Counted from the stretch's first letter, positions 36,501 through 46,008 are shown. The stretch: 64,000 nt of DNA from Pyrenopolyporus hunteri (GCA_902806595.1 CADCXC010000043.1:806001-870000), one strand, 5' to 3'. Notes: generated from the sequence alone by a model not told the origin. Numbers and translations: made by a program.

Positions 36501-37327
36501 ACGCGTTGATGAGAAACTGGGAGATATACCTGGATCGATATCATCTTATGCTTGTCGGGAGGGAACGAGAAATCGCCAGTCATAACGAACATCTCAAATC
36601 GGATATAGAATCCCTCCTCGATCTTAATCACCAAGCCGTTAGCTTAAACCGGGAGCTCGCGAAGACGCATTCTCATCGGGAGATATTCGCTTTTTGGCAG
36701 TCTGCTCTCACGCGCCGGCAGGTGGCGGCGTCGAAGGTAACGTTTCGCCGATACGTGACTGAGCGCCATCTCGGGGAGTTGAATAAACTCCTCGGGCAGA
36801 TCTTGATGGTTATGTACCAGGACGCGCACTATGCCCGTACCGTGACCACCGGCACCATCGGGGCTCTCTTTAAAGAAGATGGGAAAGAAAAAGAAGACGA
36901 CGACGGCGCCGCCCGAAAATCTATGTCCGTGCTCGAACCGTCATTGTCGATAAACCCTGCCCTCGAGTATGCCAAGAAGAGCGGCGGCGAACGGAAACGC
37001 GTAGATCTAGCGCTCTTCTTTGCCCTATTCATGATGGGGGAGGCAAGGAGCGCGCACATGGCTAGGTACATGCTCGTCGACGAAGCATTCGATAGCCTCG
37101 ACGTTGTCGGCCAAGCCGCTGTGCTCAAGTGGTGCCGTTGGATGACGGAACGCCTAGCCTACGTCTTCGTGATAACGCACAGCCAGAGCCTTCTCAAGCT
37201 TGCCGAGGAAGAGGGAGCCGCTGACGGCGGTATAACACCCAACGTCGTCACTGTGAAGGGAGGTAATAAAGGCACCGAGCTCGTGATTACTGACGCCCAT
37301 TCCGTAACAGCCGGATTTAACGAGTGA
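33581..37327 (+). CDS. SbcD/Mre11-like nuclease fused to SbcC/Rad50-like ATPase
   Basis: An intronless 1248-residue protein. Residues 1-290 are a calcineurin-like phosphoesterase with all metal motifs: SDIH (D14, H16), CGD (D49), GNHD (85-87), FGH (H159), TGHFHSH (H204, H206) and the SbcD-typical YIGAP at 228-232. Residues 290-465 are a capping/linker part. From 466 an SMC/Rad50-type ATPase begins: ITNFLGVQGTI, Walker A GPNGAGKST (499-507), then a long coiled coil, an interrupted hinge region near 800-870, a second coil, signature SGGERKRVDLA (from 1134), Walker B YMLVDEAFDSLD (D1167, E1168) and H-loop THS (H1200). In bacteria, phage and eukaryotes these are separate subunits of a DNA-end nuclease. 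There is no CxxC zinc hook, and LLGNEST stands where Rad50 has its Q-loop. The lack of introns sets it apart from most larger genes here. It may be of viral or bacterial origin. Confidence 0.9.
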   Translation: MSIKTKPLWMLASDIHFKTHDLDRVVRAANWIASVPDTYKVSRAVICGDLLTTRSSQPTHVLSACYRFLNQLAGAVPHVNIILGNHDLAYRLDYSTSALEALAITRLAPYVTLHNEIGCHEWDGRRVFVMPFREDQDQIVRSVNNLDPEIAASTVGFGHLAINRAITQRHVVDPATGKAGPPVRYPGLTGIGGFAPLARTFTGHFHSHQTILQAANQQSGDLRGSVTYIGAPLQLTWADLFDVRRGVVLLDPETLEHQLICNPFAEGYIAVSAEDVLADRVRVEHVRGKHAMITGRVSGYGYVSARDRLVQLGARSVRDKKPFERESQFEIKGLGKTTLPIDVRNRPDRDGGQLSEEEAAAKRRALDIVGPSAAAGSRDLASLRMERKPVDLGGIVHEYVSSLKLGSALEDKQDILTAVGKQLLNIGGYPHDKSGSSVKYKDMLDPSAPPVLDPSNGASQNIFAAHPVSIEITNFLGVQGTIGLDFERHLHPGLNFVVGPNGAGKSTIIEALVWCQFGQCIREGLGVNDVVNDVVGKNCNVRLTFANGYSISRSRKHSKFQNRVIVEKDGVVQQRFEGSNTRSSQASINELLGIDFDTFIRTILLGNESTRSFLSASPLQKRQLTEAALGLGVLDGCADACNSMLSQVGEELDGQRSRLNAVTHTTLHLKTRIHRMAQTLRRLRDEAVSLDRELSDAEKKHARSVSEKRLKINGLRQYIQTEESFLDLEPDLLRLQKDVSNAQGRVENLGILSRFAQARLSVEHTGTDMRRKIKAASTQLDHLGEELEHLLGENDTLEVAVPPSKYDGVDEGKEGSSSVRELLTSIALGFRRFWVSLLNVISPGMGDRFGIPGKESPAVVEARRRWHDHVAAIFTLTSNVAKAEGRVKAIATAVGNLYRDVASQNSMSEGDVRAALRDLTLQGASDIPRQLAAAIGELKAATDRYDHLQRLYQSRKQTRLRRQRDLEEQEKQMDALMRNWEIYLDRYHLMLVGREREIASHNEHLKSDIESLLDLNHQAVSLNRELAKTHSHREIFAFWQSALTRRQVAASKVTFRRYVTERHLGELNKLLGQILMVMYQDAHYARTVTTGTIGALFKEDGKEKEDDDGAARKSMSVLEPSLSINPALEYAKKSGGERKRVDLALFFALFMMGEARSAHMARYMLVDEAFDSLDVVGQAAVLKWCRWMTERLAYVFVITHSQSLLKLAEEEGAADGGITPNVVTVKGGNKGTELVITDAHSVTAGFNE

Positions 37328-39122
37328 GGCAAAGACTAGCCATTATGACCCTTGCAGACTAGCCCGTGTCGAATAATTTCGACGAAGGCGTATTTTAGGC
37401 CTTCTAATAATGGAGTGCCGCCTCGGAGGGAGGTTTCGAGGTAATACAAACCAATAAGTGTACCTTCTTGACAGCATCGTCATGTTCAGATGTCCGTCGA
37501 GATATCAGGAACAACCCCACAATATCATCTCCGCTTTAATTTCCCTAACTTCATTCTAATAATGGGAGGGACCACCACTAAAGGTAATACCTGCAACCCT
37601 GCGTCCGTACGTTCATTGTGCGTAGAGTTTTACTGTTATGGTGCCAATATCAACAGAAAAGGCACCCCTTCCGGACTTGTTAGCCGCCCACCCGGCCCGA
37701 GTTAACTTGTATAGAATATATGCTGCTCATCCCCATGACCTAAAGGGTCGATAAAACTGGACGGCGAAGAGCTCCAAGCCAGTTCCGCTTCGCTTATCCT
37801 TGCTCAGTAAACGATATCAAGTCTAAATTTATGTCTTGTTGACCTTCGTGCGCCTATCCGCTCAGAATTTTCTCCGATTACCAAACTAGATGTTCGCGGT
37901 TGATACGACTGGGTACCAGGGTCAGGCGAGGTCTGATCGGTAGAGACGTTCTGAGCTGATCAAGCCCAGTATATCCCTTTGTTCGTCGTATAGTACCTGG
38001 TAATAATCAGGAGTTTACCGAGTGAACGCTACTTTATGCCTAGGGTATAGGAAACGTAGATCAAGAGTGTATTATGATCATCCACAATAGAAGTGTGCAA
38101 GTGCAAGTCCAAGAACGTCGTCGGACACCAATGAACATGAATTCTGACAAATTACGACTCTTGTCGCGGAGTATTGCAAAATAGGTAGTTAAAAATGATA
38201 CGACTGCTAGCGATGGCTCAAGAGGACGCCGAAGAAATAGACAAGGACCTGTCGCCTATGAAAATTCGACCGCGTCAGGCTAATAAAAGCGTGGTTAGAT
38301 GGAATATCATGGCAGCGTAATAGGTGGTAATTAGGTAGTGACCCACCAGGCCAGGAAAGGGAGGCGACGCCGAAGCCCGTCCCATCACAATCAGTCTCGG
38401 TCCTCAGTTCCCATGCGGGTCCGCATGCACTTGTTTTCGGGCTGAACGATTCGGCGAGGAACACCAAGGGGGCGGAGGGAGTAGACTACCTAAATACCAT
38501 CGATTATACTCAAACGGAAGGTCGCAAAAGCTACAAGAAAAGCTTGTCTGGCCCGACCGAGCTTCTCGGAAAAGCCATTGGTGGGTTTGAGGGGCGGCGC
38601 AGTGACATTCAAAATGGGAACGGTAATCTATCTCCAGATTGCCATATTGGGCGGCTGAAGACTTGGCACAGGTCGCAGCATGACCTCATATAATACAGGG
38701 GATCGAGCCTCTATCTGAGGCGAGCTAGGCAAGTCGGCCGACCAGCTCCGGGAGGCGCATCACATGGGATCGAAGAGAACGGGCGCCGCGGAAAGAGTAG
38801 ACACGATGCCCGAGGACTAGAAGTTTCTCTATTAGATTTTTGTAATACCAAAGCGGTGGGCGGGTTTGGGTGTTACGTACGCATAGGTAATCTTCATGCC
38901 TGCCTTACAATGTCTTCCTAGGGGTCACCATGAGAAAAGGGTGCGCCGGGGTATAGGATGTGAAGGACGCCATTATTTATAGAGGTGCGTATCCGCCTCG
39001 CCTGCTGATCGCCATCTCCCAGGATCTGCAAGCAGCCTTCAGCCTATTCTCAGCCTAGGATTGCGTGACCGTGATCCATACTAGATAAACCTACGCTGGT
39101 GAGCGAAATACATACGTCTACC
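37328..39122. other. Intergenic region, fusion gene to AA9 gene
   Basis: 1.8 kb without a credible gene, and lower in TAGGTACC motifs than other spacers. It probably holds the AA9 promoter, with a TATA-like box at 38974. Confidence 0.5.
38974..38982 (+). promoter_or_regulatory. TATA-like element of the AA9 gene
   Basis: TATTTATAG 141 bp upstream of the AA9 ATG, in a position common for inducible cellulase-type genes. Confidence 0.35.
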
Positions 39123-40330
39123 ATGAAGCCGACGTTGCTCGTAGCGGCGGCCGCCCTAGGCGTCACACACGTTGCCGGTCATGCCACTTTTCAGGACCTC
39201 TGGGTGAACGGAGTTGACATGATAAGTATCCCCTACGAGAATACCGTAGTCCATAGGTACTTGATCCACGCTATTATCATGGATGCTAACATATCCAGCA
39301 CGGGGCCACGTGCGCTAGATTACCGTTGTCGAATTCTCCCGTGACGAACGTGGCATCGAGTGATATCGCATGTAATGCGGGAACGAAGCCAGTATCAGGG
39401 AAGTGCAGCGTGGCAGCCGGCTCGACGGTGACGGTCGAGATCCACCAAGTAAGTGCCTCTTCACAACTACCTTTAGCCGCTACCTTGCTCCGCGCCCGAC
39501 TAAAGTGCCATAGCAACCAGGTGACCGGTCTTGTTCGGCCGAAGCGATCGGCGGGGCTCACTACGGACCGGTTCAAGTGTACATGGCTTCTGTGGCCGAC
39601 GCCTCGACTGCCAACGGAGCCACTTCGTCCTGGTTCAAGATCTTCGCAGACACGTGGGCCAAGAACCCGTCAGGAGGAAGTGGCGACGGCGATTACTGGG
39701 GTACCAAGGACATAAACACGTGCTGCGGTCGCTTAGACGTCAAGATTCCCGCCGACCTAGCCCCGGGTGACTACCTTTTACGAGCCGAGGCCTTGGCCTT
39801 GCATACCGCGGGACAGAGCGGCGGCGCGCAGTTCTATATGACATGCTTCCAGTTGACGGTTACCGGCGGCGGTAGTGCCAAACCTGCGGGTGTCTCGCTA
39901 CCCGGCGCTTACAAGGCTAGCGATCCCGGAATCCTTGTGAACATTCACGCGAAGATGGACTCGTACGTAGCGCCCGGCCCGGCGGTCTACTCCGGCGGCT
40001 CGACAAGGAGCGCCGGGTCTCCGTGCGCCGGTTGCGAGAGCACGTGCGCCGCCGGAAAAGGCCCGTCAAGCACCGCCGGTGGCAGTGGCCCTACCGCAAC
40101 AAACACGGGCGCTCAGCCGACGAACACGAGCGGAGGCGGAGACGGATCCGGATGTAGTGTCGGCTTATACGGCCAGTGTGGCGGCAGCGGGTTTACCGGT
40201 TGTACGACCTGTAGCGTAAGCCTTCTCCCTAGTAGTCTGGTCGTGCTATGGTAGGCGGCCGTTTATGCTAACTGTTATCCAGAGCGGAACCTGCAAGAAA
40301 CTCAACGACTATTACTCGCAGTGTAGCTAG
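39123..40330 (+). CDS. AA9 lytic polysaccharide monooxygenase with CBM1
   Basis: A secreted copper enzyme that oxidatively cleaves cellulose. Exons 39123..39221, 39299..39448, 39514..40215 and 40283..40330 give 332 residues. A signal peptide (MKPTLLVAAAALGVTHVAG) ends before H20, the required N-terminal copper-binding His. The second copper ligand is H99 (AHYGPVQVY) and the axial Tyr is Y191 (QFYMTC), with second-sphere H180 and Q189. A Ser/Thr/Gly linker leads to a complete C-terminal cellulose-binding CBM1 (GLYGQCGGSGFTGCTTC, SGTCKKLNDYYSQC). Introns 2 and 3 are canonical. Intron 1 (39222..39298) has a good branch point (CTAAC) and acceptor but starts ATAAGT, not GTAAGT. If it is not removed, the frame reaches a stop near 39341, so the gene may be inactive here. 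Confidence 0.88.
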
Positions 40331-40732
40331 GCCCAGAGACCGAGACGCCGAGAAAGATTATTTAACGATAATGGCGTATCGTTGCTACATTAAAAATTAG
40401 CATTATTTAGAGTAGGAGTATTGCAGAGATCCGTAAAATGTAGAGTGAAGTCTTAATACATGAGGACAGGCATACATATACATATAAGGCATATATATGT
40501 ATGTATTGAACATATGTATTAGACATCTGTATATAATATAATATCATGCTCACTAGAGGCATCGTGTTGTCGACTGATGAACTGTCGGCGTTCGGCGTTC
40601 GTCACGATGATGCTATGTCCGCGCACAACTCTAACCATGAAACCGTCCATCTAGGGGTATCGTATCACGTAAGTCAAAAGGGCGACGAAATAAATTTAGG
40701 TTATGTCAAGTCGCACGCAAAGTATCGAAAAT
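40331..40732. other. Convergent 3' flanks of AA9 and permease genes
   Basis: Holds both terminators and an A/T-rich ACATATAC/GTATGTAT stretch near 40465-40545. No gene. Confidence 0.5.
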
Positions 40733-42498
40733 TCACGTCGGAGGCCCCGAGTAATTTTTACGGCCCCAAGCAAGATACCAGCCGACGGATATCACGGTGA
40801 ATCCTACGAAAACGACGGAAGCGTAGTTCATGAGAGCTGGGTCAACCACTGGGACGGTAGTGGGCATGCAAAATAATGGGATGGCGAGCAGGGACCAGCC
40901 TACGATCTTTGTTAGCCCAGGAGGCAACGGCCGGTTGCGGAACCCGGCACGGTTAGACGATGAATGTGTACTTACAAGTCGCTACGATGTTGCAGAACCA
41001 ACCGAGAGGTCCCAGGTAAAAGCTGCCGGTGCGGACGGTCTGGCGTCCGTTAAGCATGCTGACCACGATCGGAGTAGCGTAAGAGGCCGTTAAGGCGATA
41101 ACGCCGACGCCCGAGAAAGCGTTGAAGGCGGCGGACGAGCCAAAGTAGATGACGCCGAGGACGATTTGGACAGCCATGCTAAGCATCATCGCGTTCAACG
41201 GGACATCGTCAAGGTCGTGGTTAATTTCTTTCCACCACTTGGAGCCGGGGATAGCACCGTCGCGGGCAAAAGCGTAGACGCACCTCGACGCGGCGGTAGT
41301 GCAGCCGATGCCGCATATGATGGCCAGAACGAGGAGCGGGATGAGTAAGCCGAACGCGCCGCCCGGGTTTCCTATGGCGCTCTTTATTATCGCCGGGACA
41401 GGCTGCGCAAGGAGGATGAGCCCTTGTATGTCGGGAAGAACAAATACCAGCGGGATCATAAACATCAACCCAGCTATTGTGTTGATGCAGACCGTCAAAA
41501 CCATGGCTTTCGGCACCTGCGTTGCTGGCGCCCGCACTTCTTCACACATGCTGAGGTCGTGTGTAAGTATGAGAGCACGGGTGGGACGGATGGGGTATAG
41601 ACTTGGATACTCACGAAATAATCATTCCGGTGGAAGATGTCGCGTAGGCGGCGTGTAGAAGACCGACGACGAAGGACCATCCGGGCGTCCAGCCGGAGTT
41701 CGCTTCGAAATGCGTAAAAACCCAGTTAGCATCGTGGCGACCTTCCTTGGCGATAGCTAAGACGCAGACCATGATAGCGATGACGCCGGCAAACGTCCAG
41801 AAAATAGCAAAGGTCTACAATTGGGAACGTCAGCATCCACTTAGAAGGCTAATGGAAAGTAATCAAACCGAAGGCCGGTGTCGTACATCAAGTATGGGTA
41901 GCCATCGATTACCAAGCGAAGAAACGGCGTTGGATAAGAGAGTAATGCCCAGGAAGATGAGGAAGACTTGGTAGGGTTCGCCGGCAAGCACTCCTTGGCC
42001 GTCCGCGGTCTCGAAGACGTTGATGCAGCCAACTAGGAATAGCGTAGTACCGAAGTTGACAGCTAACGTGATGGTGACGTTGCCGACGACGTAGAGCCAG
42101 CCGCAGGTCCAGGCGGCGATGCGACGCCAGCGAGGAGGCGCTAGCATGAAGGTCTGGTAATAGACACCGCCGGCGGTCGGATACACGCTCGTGATCTCGC
42201 CTAGGGACGCGGCGACGCAGATGATAATGGCCGATACAGCGACCCATCCCCAGATGATGTTAACGGGACCACCTCCGACCAGAGGGTAATAGAGGGTGGT
42301 CGCTAAGCCATACGGGATGGATGCGAGGACGAAGGACATGAAAGCCACCTGGAGAGTAGATCGGTTCCGAGACAATTCGGGTGTATAGCCGAGAGCGACG
42401 AGCAGCTGGTCGGCCGACCCCGAATCGGCGTCGCTAGTCTCGGCGCGGACCATGTCGCCGGTAATGGTAACCGGCTTCTTCCTCTCGATTTCCGCCAT
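40733..42498 (-). CDS. APC-family amino acid/GABA/choline permease
   Basis: A 12-span plasma-membrane importer of the amino acid/choline transporter group. Exons 41887..42498, 41615..41814, 40976..41550 and 40733..40899 give 517 residues. Introns are 72, 64 and 76 bp, with donors GTACGA, GTGAGT and GTAAGT. Family motifs: LGYTPELSRNRSTLQVAFMS, ASLGEITSVYPTAGGVYYQ, WTCGWLYVVGNV, the splice-created GMIISMCEEVRAPATQVPKA, ASRCVYAFARDGAIPGSKW and, near the end, NYASVVFVGFTVISVGWY. The third splice makes NIVATCWSLLAIPLFCMPT. The N-terminus is cytosolic and hydrophilic. GABA or choline is the usual substrate of close relatives, but this is not shown by sequence. The ATG at 42498 is the first in frame. 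Confidence 0.9.
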
Positions 42499-42929
42499 TG
42501 TTCGACAATCGACGATAACTTAGAACGCACGACTAGGCGCAGCAAGGAATACCACACCGACGCCACCGTATAGAGAGTGAATCACGGCAATGAAAGAAAA
42601 AGAGGGAAAAGAGAGTTTAGTTTACGTCGGCGAAATCCTACAACCCATACGACGATTAGGATATCGTAACGTAGCGTAGGCACCGTTGTTTGAACAGCGA
42701 TCCTGGGGTAGGCCGAAGAAAGCAAGATATCTTGTAGTAAACGAAAGAATTGAAAACGATAAAAACAGAAAGGCGAAGGGGAAAACCAGCCGCGAAAAGT
42801 GATCGAAGTCGGCTTAGGTACTTGGAGGTACCTAGGTACCTAATGGGAAAATGGAAGGATCTTAAATGCGAATTGACATCACACCTGAAAGTTGCCTCCC
42901 AGCTAGGTCCTTGCAATTCCCTAGATAAG

Positions 42930-43201
42930 CAGAAGGGCGTCAAAATAAATGCCTCAGCTACACCCACCTATTTCACCAGCCACACCTGGTATTTAAGTAT
43001 CCTAAATAATATTAATTGTATTAGTTGTAACGTTATATATTATTAATATTATCATAATTAAAATTTATAGATAAATAGCATTATGGACAAGTTTTTCATA
43101 TATAAGTTTTTTTTTTAACGTTAGTAAATTTTAGGAACGAAAAGGCTGACGAGAAGTCTAGGGGTTGGTGTGGCTGAGGCATTTATTTTGACGCCCTTCT
43201 G
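42930..43201. mobile_element. MITE-like element, 39 bp terminal inverted repeats, 5 bp TSD
   Basis: The ends 42930-42968 and 43163-43201 are inverted copies matching at 37 of 39 positions. Each begins CAGAAGGGCGTCAAAATAAA and continues through TGCCTCAGC. The element is flanked by the direct repeat ATAAG (42925-42929 and 43202-43206), as expected for a target-site duplication. The 190 bp interior is A/T-rich and non-coding. Size and structure fit a non-autonomous DNA transposon. The superfamily is unclear: the ends start CAG like some hAT elements, but those make 8 bp duplications. Confidence 0.8.
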
Positions 43202-43381
43202 ATAAGGTCCCTTCGCCTGCCTTCTCGCGGCTAGCGCCCCCACGTACTAATAGAGATCCTTGCTACCCTGTGTTACCTAGCAGCTGCCTAGGTACTTGAG
43301 ATAAGACCAAGAGGTAAACGCCACTAACAAGGTCGTTGCGTAGGTATATACATCGCGCGACACATAGGTATAATATAGTTA

Positions 43382-43420
43382 GATACCTAGGTACCTACCT
43401 AGGTACCAGGTACGAGGTAC
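43382..43420. repeat. TAGGTACCTA palindrome cluster
   Basis: Overlapping GATACCTAGGTACCTACC and TAGGTACCAGGTACGAGGTA units in non-coding DNA just beyond the MITE-like element. Confidence 0.7.
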
Positions 43421-44068
43421 GGCGGTATTAACTCGAGTGAAAACCAAGACCTATCACAAATATATTTTAATAGCATAAGGTATTTGTAAGGGAGCGGGTG
43501 TTCGGATGAAGTACAGATATAAAGAATAAAGAGAAATATTTCCAGTTAAGATTTATGAGGTAGGCACCTTTTGACACGAAGAGAAACGTACCAAGGTACC
43601 TAGATACCTACCTACCCTGCCCTAGCTTGGGTACAGTCCCACCACTCCACTCCTGGAAACACTCGGTCTACGTGATCGACACGTGCAAACACGATCGGCC
43701 CGTCTTAAACGGCTTTTTCAGCCAATAGCATTCGGTTGATCAGAATCACTCCCGCTTAACAGGCCGACGGTGCCGGGGCCGAAGCCGTCGAGCCCCGCCT
43801 TTTCTTCGGTCCTAGATTTAGCAACATCCACACAGCCCATTCAAACCTCTAAGCCCTTAAATGACCGCGGGTGTTGATCAACCACTTAACGCTTCTTGGC
43901 GTCTCCGTTTGTTGAAATGCTTCGGTCTTGCGGCGGTAGAAGCCAAAAACTCAGCCTACAGACGGGGAAACCAGGCATAATTGGAGTCGCGTGACGCGGC
44001 TATAGCAAATCATAACTCAACACATAATAGTTCACAGAAAAATATCGGAGGCAATTGTATATGTAGGG

Positions 44069-44183
44069 AGGTACCTATATAGGTAAGTGCCTAGGTAGGT
44101 AAGGTATTTAGGAATGGAATTATCTATAACCTGTTGTCAAACTCCAGTCTTATGGAAACCTACGTAGGTAGGTACCTAGGTAA
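44069..44183. repeat. Two TAGGTACCTA palindrome blocks
   Basis: Blocks at 44069-44106 and 44161-44183 lie within 150 bp of the oxidoreductase stop codon, so they may be transcribed in its 3' UTR. Confidence 0.65.
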
Positions 44184-44214
44184 GTGTAGGACACTGGTGT
44201 GAGCTTCTCTGACG

Positions 44215-45393
44215 TTACGCGCCATTCTGGACGTCGTACTGCCTGAAAATTTCGTCCAATTCCTTCATTCTAGCGACCGCATCGTGTAATCGAGGCCAGG
44301 TCTGGTCCTCCGGGAGGTCCCCGGCAGCTCTACCGTCTACCCACCAACGCGCATACCTCTCGTACAATTCGCCGACGATCCTCGAACGGTACGGGAGCTG
44401 CTTCTGCCAATCCTTCCAGTCCCAGCCTACGTCGACTACTTCGTCCGTGGCGTGGTCGTGGATCTTGATCTCGATCGGCTTGACGTAAGAGTCGGAATGG
44501 ACGTACGCACCGTTGGCGGTTACCATGATCTCTCCTACTTCGCCGTTGATCATCCACACGAAGCCCGGGGTTCCTTTGAATTGCTGTCCGCTCCTGTAGG
44601 TAAAAGATAACGTGGCATCCTCCGCGACCTCCGCCTTTCCTTTGGCCAGCTTACCGCAGACGGCCAAAAGGTCGGGGACGTCGGTTCGCGTCTCTCCGAT
44701 GCGAGATCCGTTATTCTTCATGATCTCGAGGACCGGTCGCTGTATTTGCATGCGGCTCTGGAACGAATCGAACTCCCCGAGGACTTCGTGCACGTAGTCG
44801 ACGGTGTGCGCGTAAGCGATCGTGATGGGATTGCCCCCGATCTTGCGTTCCGCAAAATAAGCGAGACCTTCCGGTAGGGAATCCCTGGGCAGGAGGTTAC
44901 CGTATGCGCGGATGTCGCTACTGAGCACCCGGCCTATACGGCCCGATTTGATGATCTCTTTGAGCCTGAGGACGACCGGCGAGACACGCCCCTGAAGCCC
45001 GACGATGCTGTTGTCTAGCCGTCCCTTCCCCGTCAGGGCGACCGCTGCCTCGTAATTCTCGACAAGGGGCCATTCGACGTAGACGGCTTTTCCCGCGCGC
45101 AGAGATGGCGCTATCGTCGAGCCGTGGGTGTCCACTCGGGTACAGCAGACCACAAAGTCGACGTCCCGGTCCTTAGCCAAGTCGCTCGGGTCGCCGTAGG
45201 TCTTCACATTTTGGGGGAGCGAATAGTATGCTCGTGCCGCCTCCGCCGCCGCAACGTTAGAATTCAGGAGAGCGACGATCTCGTAGTGAGATCTCCCTTG
45301 TTGAGACAGGAGGTATGGCAAGTGAGCTTCGGCAGCCCAAGAGGTCTTGGCAGACGACGACAGGCCGATCAGTGCAACACGGATAGGGGCCAT
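44215..45393 (-). CDS. Gfo/Idh/MocA-type NAD(P)-binding protein, Gal80-like
   Basis: A 392-residue intronless protein. An N-terminal Rossmann fold (RVALIGLSSSAKTSWAAEAH, residues 5-24) is followed by VVCCTRVDTH and AGKAVYVEWPL (101-110). Catalytic oxidoreductases of the family have EKP where this has EWP, and the change is shared with Gal80-type proteins, which bind NAD(P) as regulators. The C-terminal dehydrogenase-like domain has IGRVLSSDIRAYGNL and AYAHTVDYVHEVLGEFDSFQ. The family includes both sugar dehydrogenases and transcriptional inhibitors of galactose genes, and sequence alone does not separate them. It has no signal peptide and is probably cytosolic or nuclear. Near sugar- and polymer-degrading genes a metabolic sensor role is plausible, but that is inference. 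The ATG at 45393 is clear. Confidence 0.85.
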   Translation of the reverse strand: MAPIRVALIGLSSSAKTSWAAEAHLPYLLSQQGRSHYEIVALLNSNVAAAEAARAYYSLPQNVKTYGDPSDLAKDRDVDFVVCCTRVDTHGSTIAPSLRAGKAVYVEWPLVENYEAAVALTGKGRLDNSIVGLQGRVSPVVLRLKEIIKSGRIGRVLSSDIRAYGNLLPRDSLPEGLAYFAERKIGGNPITIAYAHTVDYVHEVLGEFDSFQSRMQIQRPVLEIMKNNGSRIGETRTDVPDLLAVCGKLAKGKAEVAEDATLSFTYRSGQQFKGTPGFVWMINGEVGEIMVTANGAYVHSDSYVKPIEIKIHDHATDEVVDVGWDWKDWQKQLPYRSRIVGELYERYARWWVDGRAAGDLPEDQTWPRLHDAVARMKELDEIFRQYDVQNGA

Positions 45394-46008
45394 ATTAAAT
45401 GAACGAGTATTAGGTTCGATAACAATAGCCTGTTCATGGCAGACGGATAGAACAGAGGAGCGATGCTGTATGCTACCTTTTTATAGGTACTTACCTAGGC
45501 GTTTATTCTCGCTAGACCCCCCCAAGTTTAGAAATCACGACTCACCTCCAAGGGTTAGGAGAGACGGGTGACTTACCAATATCCAAGGCTGTGCCCCTAT
45601 CCTGATGCACTGTATACAGGTAGATACCTAGGTAGGCAAGTCTCGTGTGTTATCGATGGCCTTACACCGTGCGCGGCACTCGAGCCTATGTAAGCACGGC
45701 CCATTAATTACTGTTTTAGGAAAATGGTCCTTGAAATGTAACCCGCGATATGTAAACCTACCTACGATGTAGCCCACGATAGATAGGTAATCATATGTAA
45801 CCTACAATATCAACCCGCCAATTCAAGCATCTTCGAAAGATCCTCGTGCATCTTACCCCAAGAAGAGCTATAACGATAATAGCTTTCGTCCATAAGGGTG
45901 TCCAAATTACTACCGAAAATCCAAACCCCGAGAATGTCGCTCCATACCTAAATAAAACTCCCAGCGCAGATAATTCCGACGACAGCCATGCTCCCTTCGT
46001 GGAGGTTC
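45394..46008. other. Intergenic region, oxidoreductase to truncated gene
   Basis: No gene. TAGGTA motifs lie near 45485-45500 and 45620-45637. The open frame at 45791-46027 (-) overlaps the truncated gene and shows no family signal. Confidence 0.45.

Larger units (their letters stand above)
42499..44214. other. Intergenic region with a MITE-like element
   Basis: Holds the permease 5' flank, a 272 bp inverted-repeat element at 42930-43201, several TAGGTACC clusters (42826-42842, 43382-43420, 44069-44106, 44161-44183) and the 3' flank of the oxidoreductase. No gene. Confidence 0.55.
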
